NCBI GenBank assembly: GCA_035048485.1
Contig: CM068585.1
Location: 14,923,501 to 14,987,500, forward strand
DNA length: 64,000 nt
From: Pteria penguin
Lineage: Eukaryota > Mollusca > Bivalvia > Pterioida > Pteriidae
Direction of reading: 5' to 3'
The notes under the pieces: generated by a model
The model's input: the letters and a program-made list of their open reading frames with translations, nothing else
Databases searched by the model: none
What the model was told of the DNA's origin: nothing
Made by a program: the position numbers and the translations under genes
Shown: piece after piece, positions 22,886 to 33,846 of the stretch
Numbering within the stretch: the first letter of the stretch is position 1
How the letters are laid out: the number at the start of each line of letters is the position of its first letter

Positions 22886-25800
22886 ATGAGGTTGGGGTGT
22901 CCTTTAATTGAGACACAGATAGATGTGAGTAAGAGTATCTTTCTGGACTTTCAGTCCTTTGATTTATTCTTGTATCTATATTCCAGAATGCCAAAGTGTA
23001 AAAAAAAATCACACAGGACAATAACAACACAGAGAAAAAATCAAAGAAGATTAAAAGCAAAGTTAGCAGAATGTCCTGATGGTGAAGTTACAACTTCAGA
23101 GCAATTGGCAAGTAATGTGGAGGAGGAACATGCCTGCATGGGGTTGGCACCTTCTTGTGAGGAAAAACCCCTGGCCGCTTGGAAGTTGGCCTCTCAAAAT
23201 GAGAAAACGCTTCTGAATGCCCTGAGGTTGTCACCTCCTCAGGGAAGTCGTCTGAGTGCCTTGCAAAAAGACATGTCAGCGAACCCTGAATCTCCAGTGT
23301 GGGATTGTACTCCAGAGTGGGTACCTCTGCCAAAAAGCGGCATTGCAGGTCAGACGCAAACTGGGGAAGACACACATTCTGTGGCAACAGAATGGAGTCC
23401 CAGTATAATGGATACTTTAAGAAAAGGTGTTAAAAAAGAAAACAATGATCATGAAACAGAATATGTTGATAAAATACAAGGATTGAAGTCAGAAATTTAC
23501 ACAAAATCTAATGTCAGATATTCAAAAACAGCAATTGCTAATATAAGAACAATTCCTTCATCAAAAAATAAGATTATTCAAGGCAATTTCCATCAAGGTA
23601 ATTCAATTTTTGGCGAAAATGCTGGTAGTCAGTGTGTGGCAAACTGCTTGTGTGCAGCAATTTTCAACCAACTGAAACCTGTGTCATGTTGGCATTCTGA
23701 AGATATGGATAAGATTCTAATAACAGGAAATGAATTATATGGGTTTCTGCAAGAAAGCAGTACAATAAATAATTCCTATTTGTTGGTAAATGAGCTGCCA
23801 CATGTTTTAGATGTATACAATGATACTTTTGAAATATTATTTAAAGAATCCATTGCATCTATTATAGGATTTGATGAAGAAGAAAAACAGTATTCAGATT
23901 TCAATGCATTTCCAATTGAGGAGGCTCTGCAAGTGTCATTGATAGATACAGATTGTTGCTTTGTATGTTTTGGTGGAAATACACTCCTGGTAGGGAAGCA
24001 AAACAATGTGTTGTATGTATTTGATTCACATTCAAGATCAAGAGAAGGTATGCTTCAACAAAATGGTAAGAGTACATGCATTCTTTTTGAAAATGTTGCG
24101 GAAGTTCTTGATCATATAAAAATGCTTTCTACATCAATGAATATCACTGTTAGTGTAGCATGTGAGATAACAGGCTGTACAATAAAAAAACAGTCCAGCA
24201 AAGATCTTGATATTACTCACACAGACACAGATATTACACGATTCTTTCCTATGATGACAAACACACAAGATGAATTATGCAAATTGATTAACATACCGTT
24301 AAGCAAAACAAATATCCATTCTACAAAGTCTAGTGGTGATGTTGCAGGCAAACCAACAATAGTACATAAAGTGAAAGGAGATGGAAATTGTTTCTTCAGA
24401 GCTATTTCATATGCTATTAGTAATTCAGAACATGGGTACAAAGCAATAAGGGAGGCTGTATGCAAATATGCAATCTCTAATCAAAGGAGCTTCCAACAGT
24501 TTTTAAGGTCTGGGTACCAGTCAGTTACATCCTATATTCATTCAGAAGAAATGGCAAAAGAGGATACTTGGGCTACAGAGTTTGAGATTATATGCACATC
24601 ATGTTTATTGCAGTGCAATATCTACACTTACACTTCAGACAGATGGCTTAAGTACTCCCCAACACTTGTCAACAAAAAAATATCTGTTGGAGAACAAGGT
24701 ATCTACCTAGATCATCATAATGGAAATCATTACAATGTTGTTCTTGGAACAGAAGTTCCTGGTCATCCTATGAGAAATATTACTCTAAATAAACATGAAA
24801 ATGCTGAATTTCCTTCAAAATTTGATTCCAATGGAGAGTATTTCACACACCAAAATGACAGTAATCAGCAAGAGAAATGTAAAGATTCAAAACGCAAAAA
24901 GACAATGCGTTTGTGTCAAAAAAAGAGGTATGCAACAGATGTGGAATACAGGTTGAAAAGGAAAGAAATGAGCAAAATAAAGTATAAAAAAAATGTCACA
25001 TTTCAACAACAAATAAAGGAGGCCAATAAAAGAAAGTACAGAGAAAATGAACAACACAGACAAGAAATGAAGGAAAGTAGTAAGGAGAGGTACCATTTGA
25101 ATGAACAATTCAGGCAAGCGCTTAAAAAAGGCAGTAAAGAAAAATATCAAAATAATGAACAGTTTAAGCAGAAGGTGAAGAAAGCAAGTAAAGAAAAGTA
25201 TAAAAAGAATGAACAATTTAAGCAGGATGTGAAGAGAGCCAGTAAAGAAAAGTATCAAAAGAATGAACAATTTAAGCAGGATGTGAAAAAAGCCAGAAAA
25301 GAAAAGTATCGTACGAATGAACAATTCAAAAATAGGGTAAAAAAAACTAATAAATTGAAGTATCAACAGAATAGGGATTATCAAGAAAAAGTCAAGAATG
25401 CAAGCAAAAGCAGATACAAAAATGACTCGCAACTAAGAGCATCAATGAAAATCAGATACATGACCAACACAGCATTTCGTGATAAATACAAAATGAAATG
25501 TGCAAAGAAATATCAAATTGATTTGAATTTTAGAAAGAAGAAAATTGATGAAATAAAAGAAAACTATCGGAATGACAAAAGGAAAAAACCTGACATTCAC
25601 AAAATTCAAAAAGAGAAGGCAATTCATCGCAGGAAAATACAAAAGATGGCAAAATATAATGCCCTGACAACTTCATTCCGTGAAAAAGTGTCTCAAGGCC
25701 CTGTTTATGCATGTGCTTCTTGTCAAAGACTTTTGTTTAATGATCAAGTTCAACAATGCAATCCAGATACGTATGAAAAATGTTTGAGAAATGAAGGACA

Positions 25801-28800
25801 TACAGCAAAAGAATTTTTTGCAAAAAGATCACCCCATGAGTGTGACAAAGCATGTAACCCAAATGGTTGTCCAAAATCAGGCTTGTGGATATGCAAAACT
25901 TGTCATAGAAAATTAGTTAGTGGTTCTATCCCAGCTGAATCAGCAATCAATAAAATGCAATTAGAAGAAATACCAGAGGAATTGAATGTGCTAAACAGTC
26001 TTGAACATCATCTTATTGCCCTTCACATACCTTTCATGAAAGTAGTAGCATTGCCTAAAGGTGGCCAAAATGCAGTACATGGTCCAGTAGTTTGTGTTCC
26101 AGTTAACATACAGAAAGTATCAATGTTACCACGAGCAGAAAACACAAATTTAGTACTCAAGGTGAAGTTGAAGAGAAAACTACAGTACAAAGGGCATTTC
26201 GAATATCAGTTTGTGAACACTAGTCATATGTATTCAGCTCTTAAATACCTAAAAAATCACAATGTTTGGTATAGAAACATTGAAATTGATCATCCACAGG
26301 CGAATTCTATGTCTGATGATTTATCAGAGGATGCAAATGATATAGATGGGAATATCCCTACAAGAAAAGCAGAAAATGTAGATCATCATGTTGTGCTTGA
26401 TAATGAAATTCATGCAGAACAAGAGCAACAAGAAAAGCAGAGTAAGGAAGATGACAAAAATATAGAAGATGGAGAACAAGGGGTACAGTATGATACTTGC
26501 CTTCAGCCAGCAGACATTGGGCAAGAAGTTCTTGATCATTATTTTGATGATATTTTTAATATTGCGCCTGGTGAAGGAAACAATCCTATAAGAATTTTGC
26601 AGGAAGAAGGCAATGAAGCAAAATGTTTTCCTAAGCATTTCCCCTCGGGGATTAATACATTTGATGAACAAAGGAATGTGAATATACAAATGCTTAGGTA
26701 TTTCAACAATAGACTTATGAATGCTGATCATAGATTCGCACAGGACACAAATTACATATTTTACTGTCAGTACCTGTCGGAATTAAAACAAGTGATAGAG
26801 AAAACACAGATCTCACTAAGAAAAGGTAAAGGTACATCAAAGGGGCAAATTAGAGACAATATACAAGATGATAATGTTTTGAGAAATCTTCTAAAAGGAG
26901 ATGAAGCACTGCGGTTTCTACAACCAATTAGAGGAACACCATCATATTGGCAAAGTGCTCAGAAGGATTTATTTGCAATGCTGCGACAACTAGGCATACC
27001 AACATGGTTTTGTTCGTTTTCGTCTGCTGAATTTCGATGGAAAGACATACTGCAAGTTTTGTTGATACAACAGGGTGATTCCAGGAAGTATGAAGACCTT
27101 GATTGGCTGGAAAAAAGTAAACTTTTGAAAAGTAACCCAGTAACCGTTGCGAGAATGTTTGACAAAAGGTTTCATGTATTTCTAAAAGACGTGATTTTAT
27201 CTCCACAACGACCGATTGGTGATGTTATTGATTATTTCTATCGAATTGAATTCCAGCAAAGGGGATCACCACATGCTCATTGCTTATTTTGGGTACGAGA
27301 TGCTCCAAAGTTAGACGAAGATGGCTCATCAGCTGTTTGTGATTTTATTGATAGGTATATAACGTGTGCAGTGCCGTCAGTTGAAAATGACCCAGACCTC
27401 AATGATATAGTAAACAAAGTACAGCAGCACAGCAAACATCATTCTAAGTCTTGCAAGAAAAAGGGGGAAAATTGTAGATTTAACTTTCCACGCCCCCCTT
27501 CAGAAAAGACATTTATTTGTAAAGAAAATACCATAGAAGAAAACAGTGTTAACACTGAAGATCAGTCATTGAACAATATGACAAAATCAGATGCCAAGGC
27601 CTTGTTAACAAAAGTATGGGATATTGTCAACCGCAGCAACGACAACACTCTTTCTATGGCTAGGTTATTCAAAAAGCTTGGAATTAACCAGACAATTTAC
27701 GAAGAAGCACACAAGTCATTAAACACAAAGCAAACAGTCATATTACGACGAAATCCTGATGAAGTCTGGACAAATCAGTATAATGCTCAACTGCTTCGAT
27801 GCTGGGATGCTAACATGGATATACAGTTTGTTCTAGATCCATTCAGTTGTATTGTGTATATCATATCGTACATTTCCAAAGCAGAGAGAGAAATGGGTAT
27901 GCTTCTTCGCCAAACAAAGATCGAGTCGGAACAAGGAAATATGAATGCAAAACAAACAATGAGAGCAATAGGTTCAGCATACTTACATCATAGGGAAGTT
28001 GGTGTACAAGAAGCAGTTTACAGAGTATGCAGTTTGCATATGAAAGAATGTTCAAGGAATGTCATATTTATCCCTGTAGGAGAAAATCCGACACGCCTTA
28101 GTAAACCCTTGTCACAAGTGAAGCGTAATAACATGGATGAAACTGACGATGAAAATTTATGGATGACCAATATAGTCGAAAGATATCAATGTAGACCGTG
28201 CGTAGATGAATTTGAGCAACTATGCTTGGCAGCATTTTGTTCATTCTATCGTGTTCTGGCTAAATCTCAAGTGAAATCTGCACTGAAAAGCAGGAATACG
28301 TTTGAATTGCGGAATGGAAAAGGATACATTCAGAAAAGAACCCATTCAGATCCAGCAATTATTCGTTATCCAAGATTCAGTGAACAGATTAGTCCTGAAT
28401 TGTATTACCAATCGATGTTGCAACTTTTTCTTCCATATTGGACCATGAAGCAATTGAAACCCAAGGATTTTGAATTGTATCAAACATTTTATTTCAATGG
28501 ATTCGTACAATTTAAGAATGACAAAACCCTATACAAAGTCAGTGATATTATTGCAAGAAATCGTGCAATGTTTGTATCGAATGAAACAGCAATTGACCAA
28601 GCAGAAGAGATGTATGAAATGCTAGGACCACAAGAAGATGCATGGGCAAAACTTTGTCCTGAATCTGAGCTTATGAACGACGAATGTAAATCAGTCAGAA
28701 AAGAACAGAGTAGTATGCTAGGAGAGGAAGAATATGACGAACCAATGGTTGATATTAATGTTGTACCAAATATTTCCGTACATGTTGAGCAGAAGTCCAC

Positions 28801-30952
28801 AGATAGATCTGAAATACTTTCTGTACTAAGAAACCTGAATTCCTTACAAAGAAAGACATTTTATGTAGTGAGAGACTGGTGTTTGAAAAAACTTCAAGGA
28901 TTAAACCCCGATCCATTCCATATATTTGTCACAGGCGGTGCTGGAACAGGAAAAAGTCATTTGATAAAAGCAATAGAATATGAATCAACAGGACTACTTG
29001 CCAAAACAATCTCGCAGCCAGACAATATTACTATCCTTTTGACAGCATTCACAGGCACTGCAGCATACAACATTGGTGGCTGCACCATTCATCATGCTTT
29101 CAAAATACAACGAGCAATGCCCATTCCATATGATCCACTAAAAGAACAAGCCTTGAGTCCTTTACGTGCTAAATTTGAACATTTAGAAATTCTAGTGATA
29201 GATGAAGTGTCAATGTTGTACAAGAGACTTCTGTACTACATTCATGAAAGACTCGTCCAAATAAAGCGAATCCAGAAACCGTTTGGAGGCGTATGTGTGC
29301 TCGCAGTAGGTGATTTCTATCAGCTCCCACCAGTGAAACAAGTTAAAAGCGAACGCCTCTATAATGAAAGTGGTGCATACCCTGTAGACTACTGGAATGA
29401 CTTATTCAAAATAGTTCAACTTGATGAAGTGATGAGGCAGAAAGAAGATGTACCATTCGCCAATGTACTGAACGAACTAAGAACACGTACACGGAACACG
29501 TCTTTATCAAACAATGCAGTCATGGTACTCAAGGATTGTATCAGAGAAGGGCCGGAGGGATGTCTACATGTATTTTCAAGAAATAAGGATGTAAATGCCT
29601 ACAACAATGACATGATAATGAAACAGTGCAAAGATCCAATTGAGGTTCAAGCAAGGGATTTCAGAAAAGATAAAACAAGCGGAAAACTAGAAGCACTACA
29701 GACACCATGTAACACGAATGGATCAGATATAATTCCTTCACAGCTTCTTCTTGCAAGAAAAGCACGAGTGATGCTGACAAGAAATATCGACGTAGCTGAT
29801 GGGTTAGCAAACGGGGCTGTCGGAACCATAGTTAACATTTGCGGCAAAAGCAGTGAGAACATAGATACCATAGAAGTAAAATTTGACGATGAAAACGTAG
29901 GAAAAAAAGCCGGTATAAAATCCACAAATGGAAACATAGTTCGCATAGAAAGAGTCGAAGATGATATAAGGAAAGGAAATATCGTGAGGCACCAGTTTCC
30001 ACTAAAACTTGCATGGGCCTGCACTGCTCACAAAGTTCAAGGAATGACAACAAACGAAGTTGTAGTAAATTTGGATCATGTGTTCTGTCCTGGTCAAGCA
30101 TATGTCTCATTGAGTAGAGTTACCAAGAAAGACGGATTGTACATAAACACAAATAACGTCGACACACTATTGTCCAAAATATACGCTGACGGAGATATAG
30201 CAGAAGCCATGGAAAAGATGCCAAAATTATACAACGATAATGCAGAACGGACAGACGACATGCAAGTCACAAAAGAAGTAATTTTGTTCAATGTGCAAAG
30301 CATTAGACACAATATGCCAGAACTCAAGGCAGATACAAGGTTTCACAGCTCTGACATTATATGCCTCACTGAAACATGGTTACATAACGACGAAGCACTA
30401 GATGCATTAGATCTGCAAGATTATGACTTCCACCACCGAACAAGAATGCAGTCATACACATGTGACGACGAATTAACCACAAAACTTAAGAACTCTCGTG
30501 GAGGAGGTGTTGGAATTTATATCCGGAAAGGGCAAATGTTTCGTGAGATACAAACCGAGAGAAGGAACATCGAAACTATTGTGATTACAGATGATGACAA
30601 AAATTATATTCTTGCTGTAATATATAGACCTCCAGTCTATACAATGAAAGCCTTCCTTGTCAGCTTCCAGAATTTACTAACCGAAATGGGCAAAGGCAAG
30701 AAAGGAACCATGGTACTCGGAGATTTTAATCTTAAGGCAAATGAAAATGACAACACATTGAAAAACTTTATGACACTGCGTGGGTTTGAGCAAATTGTTG
30801 ATATCCCTACAACAGACGATGGTACAACAATTGATCATGTATATATATCAGGGGATATAGATGCAACGCCATCAATTATACCTACCTACTACAGTCGCCA
30901 CCAAGCTGTTCGCCTTCTACTAAGAAATATGAATACAGACCCAGTAGTATAA
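22886..30952 (+). CDS. Helentron polyprotein: C76-like and OTU cysteine proteases, HUH Rep, PIF1-like helicase, EEP endonuclease
   Basis: Intact 2,688-codon ORF for a rolling-circle (Helentron-type) transposon protein. Domain order (residues from the first ATG): a putative herpes-tegument-like (C76) cysteine protease with SQCVAN (C250) and DSH (D380, H382); OTU protease with GDGNCFFRA (D499, C502) and NHYNV (H615); Lys-rich 18-residue repeats (about 667-935); Cys/His cluster (about 940-1011); Helitron-like N-terminal region (from about 1341); HUH motif PHAHC (H1463, H1465) and two-Tyr motif YIISYISK (Y1658, Y1662); PIF1-type helicase with Walker A GGAGTGKS (2017-2024), Walker B IDEVS (D2106) and SLSR (2408-2411); EEP nuclease with N2469, E2496, GDFN (D2613), IDH (D2650) and SRH (2670-2672), where SDH is usual. 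HUH nicking plus helicase drives rolling-circle transposition. The likely start is M35 (22988): the preceding 34 codons are hydrophobic and end in a pyrimidine-rich TTCCAG like a splice acceptor. Fold calls for Rep, helicase, OTU and EEP are secure; C76 is tentative. Confidence 0.95.
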   Translation: MRLGCPLIETQIDVSKSIFLDFQSFDLFLYLYSRMPKCKKKSHRTITTQRKNQRRLKAKLAECPDGEVTTSEQLASNVEEEHACMGLAPSCEEKPLAAWKLASQNEKTLLNALRLSPPQGSRLSALQKDMSANPESPVWDCTPEWVPLPKSGIAGQTQTGEDTHSVATEWSPSIMDTLRKGVKKENNDHETEYVDKIQGLKSEIYTKSNVRYSKTAIANIRTIPSSKNKIIQGNFHQGNSIFGENAGSQCVANCLCAAIFNQLKPVSCWHSEDMDKILITGNELYGFLQESSTINNSYLLVNELPHVLDVYNDTFEILFKESIASIIGFDEEEKQYSDFNAFPIEEALQVSLIDTDCCFVCFGGNTLLVGKQNNVLYVFDSHSRSREGMLQQNGKSTCILFENVAEVLDHIKMLSTSMNITVSVACEITGCTIKKQSSKDLDITHTDTDITRFFPMMTNTQDELCKLINIPLSKTNIHSTKSSGDVAGKPTIVHKVKGDGNCFFRAISYAISNSEHGYKAIREAVCKYAISNQRSFQQFLRSGYQSVTSYIHSEEMAKEDTWATEFEIICTSCLLQCNIYTYTSDRWLKYSPTLVNKKISVGEQGIYLDHHNGNHYNVVLGTEVPGHPMRNITLNKHENAEFPSKFDSNGEYFTHQNDSNQQEKCKDSKRKKTMRLCQKKRYATDVEYRLKRKEMSKIKYKKNVTFQQQIKEANKRKYRENEQHRQEMKESSKERYHLNEQFRQALKKGSKEKYQNNEQFKQKVKKASKEKYKKNEQFKQDVKRASKEKYQKNEQFKQDVKKARKEKYRTNEQFKNRVKKTNKLKYQQNRDYQEKVKNASKSRYKNDSQLRASMKIRYMTNTAFRDKYKMKCAKKYQIDLNFRKKKIDEIKENYRNDKRKKPDIHKIQKEKAIHRRKIQKMAKYNALTTSFREKVSQGPVYACASCQRLLFNDQVQQCNPDTYEKCLRNEGHTAKEFFAKRSPHECDKACNPNGCPKSGLWICKTCHRKLVSGSIPAESAINKMQLEEIPEELNVLNSLEHHLIALHIPFMKVVALPKGGQNAVHGPVVCVPVNIQKVSMLPRAENTNLVLKVKLKRKLQYKGHFEYQFVNTSHMYSALKYLKNHNVWYRNIEIDHPQANSMSDDLSEDANDIDGNIPTRKAENVDHHVVLDNEIHAEQEQQEKQSKEDDKNIEDGEQGVQYDTCLQPADIGQEVLDHYFDDIFNIAPGEGNNPIRILQEEGNEAKCFPKHFPSGINTFDEQRNVNIQMLRYFNNRLMNADHRFAQDTNYIFYCQYLSELKQVIEKTQISLRKGKGTSKGQIRDNIQDDNVLRNLLKGDEALRFLQPIRGTPSYWQSAQKDLFAMLRQLGIPTWFCSFSSAEFRWKDILQVLLIQQGDSRKYEDLDWLEKSKLLKSNPVTVARMFDKRFHVFLKDVILSPQRPIGDVIDYFYRIEFQQRGSPHAHCLFWVRDAPKLDEDGSSAVCDFIDRYITCAVPSVENDPDLNDIVNKVQQHSKHHSKSCKKKGENCRFNFPRPPSEKTFICKENTIEENSVNTEDQSLNNMTKSDAKALLTKVWDIVNRSNDNTLSMARLFKKLGINQTIYEEAHKSLNTKQTVILRRNPDEVWTNQYNAQLLRCWDANMDIQFVLDPFSCIVYIISYISKAEREMGMLLRQTKIESEQGNMNAKQTMRAIGSAYLHHREVGVQEAVYRVCSLHMKECSRNVIFIPVGENPTRLSKPLSQVKRNNMDETDDENLWMTNIVERYQCRPCVDEFEQLCLAAFCSFYRVLAKSQVKSALKSRNTFELRNGKGYIQKRTHSDPAIIRYPRFSEQISPELYYQSMLQLFLPYWTMKQLKPKDFELYQTFYFNGFVQFKNDKTLYKVSDIIARNRAMFVSNETAIDQAEEMYEMLGPQEDAWAKLCPESELMNDECKSVRKEQSSMLGEEEYDEPMVDINVVPNISVHVEQKSTDRSEILSVLRNLNSLQRKTFYVVRDWCLKKLQGLNPDPFHIFVTGGAGTGKSHLIKAIEYESTGLLAKTISQPDNITILLTAFTGTAAYNIGGCTIHHAFKIQRAMPIPYDPLKEQALSPLRAKFEHLEILVIDEVSMLYKRLLYYIHERLVQIKRIQKPFGGVCVLAVGDFYQLPPVKQVKSERLYNESGAYPVDYWNDLFKIVQLDEVMRQKEDVPFANVLNELRTRTRNTSLSNNAVMVLKDCIREGPEGCLHVFSRNKDVNAYNNDMIMKQCKDPIEVQARDFRKDKTSGKLEALQTPCNTNGSDIIPSQLLLARKARVMLTRNIDVADGLANGAVGTIVNICGKSSENIDTIEVKFDDENVGKKAGIKSTNGNIVRIERVEDDIRKGNIVRHQFPLKLAWACTAHKVQGMTTNEVVVNLDHVFCPGQAYVSLSRVTKKDGLYINTNNVDTLLSKIYADGDIAEAMEKMPKLYNDNAERTDDMQVTKEVILFNVQSIRHNMPELKADTRFHSSDIICLTETWLHNDEALDALDLQDYDFHHRTRMQSYTCDDELTTKLKNSRGGGVGIYIRKGQMFREIQTERRNIETIVITDDDKNYILAVIYRPPVYTMKAFLVSFQNLLTEMGKGKKGTMVLGDFNLKANENDNTLKNFMTLRGFEQIVDIPTTDDGTTIDHVYISGDIDATPSIIPTYYSRHQAVRLLLRNMNTDPVV

Positions 30953-32690
30953 TCAGCTTCTCCTAACAAGGCTAGCACTGTTACACGAACATTAAGTTGC
31001 TTCAAATATGGAACATACGTTCTATCCTCGCTGTACATATGTCTCGCATTAAAAAAGAAATTGCATTGTGCATTTTAGAATGAGGAAAATTGGACACCCT
31101 ATTTCAGAAAGATACATCAGATATATTACTACGAAAACGACAAAATAAACAATAACGCTGTGTCATTGAATACTGAACTTTACGATGCGAGAAAATACAA
31201 GATATTATACCGGCGGTTGTATATAGACGTCCAATTTATACAATGAAAGCATCCCTTTCCTTCTTCCAAAATTACTATTCTATTCTTAAACGGAAATAAG
31301 AATACCTTTGTACCAGGAGATTTTAATATAAACGCATTTAGAAATAACAAACACGCTGAGAAAATGTTGACTAAACTGTATTGATGTGAGGAAATTGTTG
31401 ATATTCCAAGAACAAAAGATGGTTCAGGAGATGATCATGGATATATATCAAGGGAAATAACAACGATATCATCTGTTTTACACACCTTTTACAATCGGGA
31501 CCAAGCTATTCATCCTCTACAGAAAAGTGTATTTCAGACCCAGTCGGGTAACCATTCCACCTAGGAAAGCCAGAAATATTATACCTATATGAAGTTCTAA
31601 ATTTGGATTTCCCCTTTTACTTTAGAGAAGCACATAACAGACAAAGAAGTAACATAACATTGCACCGCACACAGGGAAAAGAGACAGGGAGAAACCCTAT
31701 TTCAATAAGATATATCTGATGTGTTAAACAAAAAAGACGAAATATGCAAAACCAACTGTGTCTGTGAGTAAAAATCTGGATTTTGCGAGAGGAAAGATGA
31801 CTTTTTTCTCTAGGAAACACGAGAAAGATTTAAACACGTCTAATTTTATAAGACATCACCCCATCAAGTAGAAGAAATATTTACAATGAAGAAGTAACGA
31901 CGAAGAAAGTTGAAAACCCTATTCCAGAAAGATACATTAAAAATATTACTACGTAAACGACAAAATAATCAACAACGCTGTATTTTCATTAACGATGCTA
32001 AAGAAAACTAGACTTTATACAGGCGGTTGTATATAGACGTCCAATTTATGCAATGAAAGCATCCCTGTTCTGCTTCCAAAATTACTATTCTATTCCAAAA
32101 TAAAGGGGGGAAATACCTTAATACCAAGAATTTTGACATAAACGCATTTGGAAATAACCAACACACTGAAAATGTTGACTAAATTGTACTGATGTGAGGA
32201 AATTGTTGATGTTCCAAGAACAAACGATGGTTCAAGAGATGATCAGGGACATATATCAAGGGAAATAACAGCGGTGTCGTCTACTCTACACACCTTCTAC
32301 AATTGCGGCCAAGGTATCCATCCTCTACAGAAAGGTATTTTTCAGACCCAGTCAAGTAACCACTTACCTAGCAAAGCCAGATATTATTATACCTATATAA
32401 AGGTTTAAATATGGATTTCCCCTTATATTTCAGACAAGCACATATCACAAAATGAGGTAACAGAAAATCGCACCGTACACAGGGAATAGAGACAGGGAGA
32501 AACCGTATTTCGAAAAGAAACAATTGACATGTTACGACAGAATAGACGAAATATACAAAATTAACTGTGTTTGTATATAAAGATCTAGATTTTGCGAGAG
32601 GAAATGACATTTTATCTCCAGGAAATACGAGAAAGATTTAAACACGTCTGAATTTATAAGGCATGACCGCATCAAATAGAGGTAATATTT
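30953..32690 (+). pseudogene. Tandem decayed copies of the Helentron endonuclease 3' end
   Basis: Downstream of the stop, the last part of the EEP domain recurs twice. The segments are about 31210-31550 (frames still read VVYRRPIYTMKAS, then PGDFN, then EIVDIPRT) and about 32020-32340. Both are full of frameshifts and stops. A 3'-UTR-like module around AAAGATACAT...CGACAAAATAA...AACGCTGT recurs at about 31097, 31693, 31916 and 32502. The two fossil endonuclease pieces are 810 bp apart, and the first is 599 bp from its match in the intact ORF. This looks like serial duplication of the element's 3' end. Confidence 0.85.
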
Positions 32691-33670
32691 ACCCGCTCCA
32701 TATTAGTAACATAAACAACGAAGAAGTACCGATCTATTATTCAGTGTTCAAGTCCAAAAGGGCAAATTGACCCAAACAGACCATTGCGAATTGATAACAC
32801 AATACTCATATATCATGCATATAAACCCTACAATTCAGTATAATCCCAAAAAATTAGGACATGTAAAACAAAATCTATTTTTCTCGTATGGTTGAAATGA
32901 TTAACTTTGCGTTTATAACATTTTTGTTGTTTTAAACCCACGGAGATATCAAAGTACAAAAAATACTGAGTAAATAATTAGGGGAATTCCATAACTACAG
33001 CCATTACCTGACTTCGCTCAGACACAGTGAAACCAAAATAAATACGATAAAGGGATATTCCAAGAGATAATTTCTGTGAATACTAACTTGACTTTAATGC
33101 AGATTTTAAGTAACTCGTCAAGTTTATGTAGCTCGCCCTCTATGACGCGGCTTCCGAATGAGATCTCGTTGGTTGTTCATATTCTGTTTACAAATATTTT
33201 TAGACAACCATATCTTAAAAAATATGACGAATTTGATCGAAACATTGCAACGGTCCTTTTTAAAATATGTATTAGGCTTATACATATAATCAAAACAATT
33301 TAGAATAAATTTACGTGTAATATGCACTGAACTAGCGAACATAGGGTAATAAGCTTAATCATTGAAAAGAATATCGTGCAACTATAAAACGCAGGATGAT
33401 CTAAAAAGAAATAAAAGACAAAAACAAAACAAATACAGACATACAAAAAAGGGAAATAAATAAATAAATAAAATAAACATAGGTATTGCTTTAAGTAAAA
33501 ATAAATTGTTATTGGGGAGGGGGGTGCTCCCCGAAGTCCGAACCACACGTCCACGTCGTGGGGAGTGGTAACAATGGAACATAATGTACGACTGTCCTTT
33601 TCCATTGGCTAACGTGGTCGGCAGCTTTTTTTTTTCTCAAGTAGAGAGACGAAGTACAAGTCACGTTTTT
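32691..33670. other. AT-rich sequence, nothing firm recognised
   Basis: Probably includes the 3' end of the Helentron, but no terminal hairpin was identified. A 101-codon minus frame at 33300-33605 has no family features. Confidence 0.35.
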
Positions 33671-33846
33671 AGCTCTACTGGTCTCGACCAGTCGAGCTCA
33701 TGCGATGGTCCTTCGTCCGTTGTCCGGCCGTCCGGACGTCCGTCCGTAAACAATTTTTTGTTCCCTCTTCTCATCTGAAGGTATATACCCCAGAGACCTT
33801 ATTATGGGTTCTTCTTGTTGGGTAGGTGGTCTAGTTGTGCATGTGC
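33667..33846 (+). mobile_element. 5' fragment of an H-type element with its own cap
   Basis: After a T run, AGCTCTACTGGTC and GACCAGTCGAGCT pair with one mismatch (33671-33698). GTCCGTTGTCC and GTCCGTCCGTAAAC follow, as in H1. The body stops at about 33846, where E copy 2 begins. Confidence 0.65.

Noticed and set aside
24887..25432. 181-codon minus-strand frame rich in Phe/Leu
   Set aside because: Shadow of the Lys-rich repeats of the Helentron ORF on the opposite strand.
21688..33670. Exact Helentron boundaries using the 21688 hairpin as the 5' end
   Set aside because: No inverted partner of AAGATACTCCTT was found downstream, so the boundary cannot be supported.
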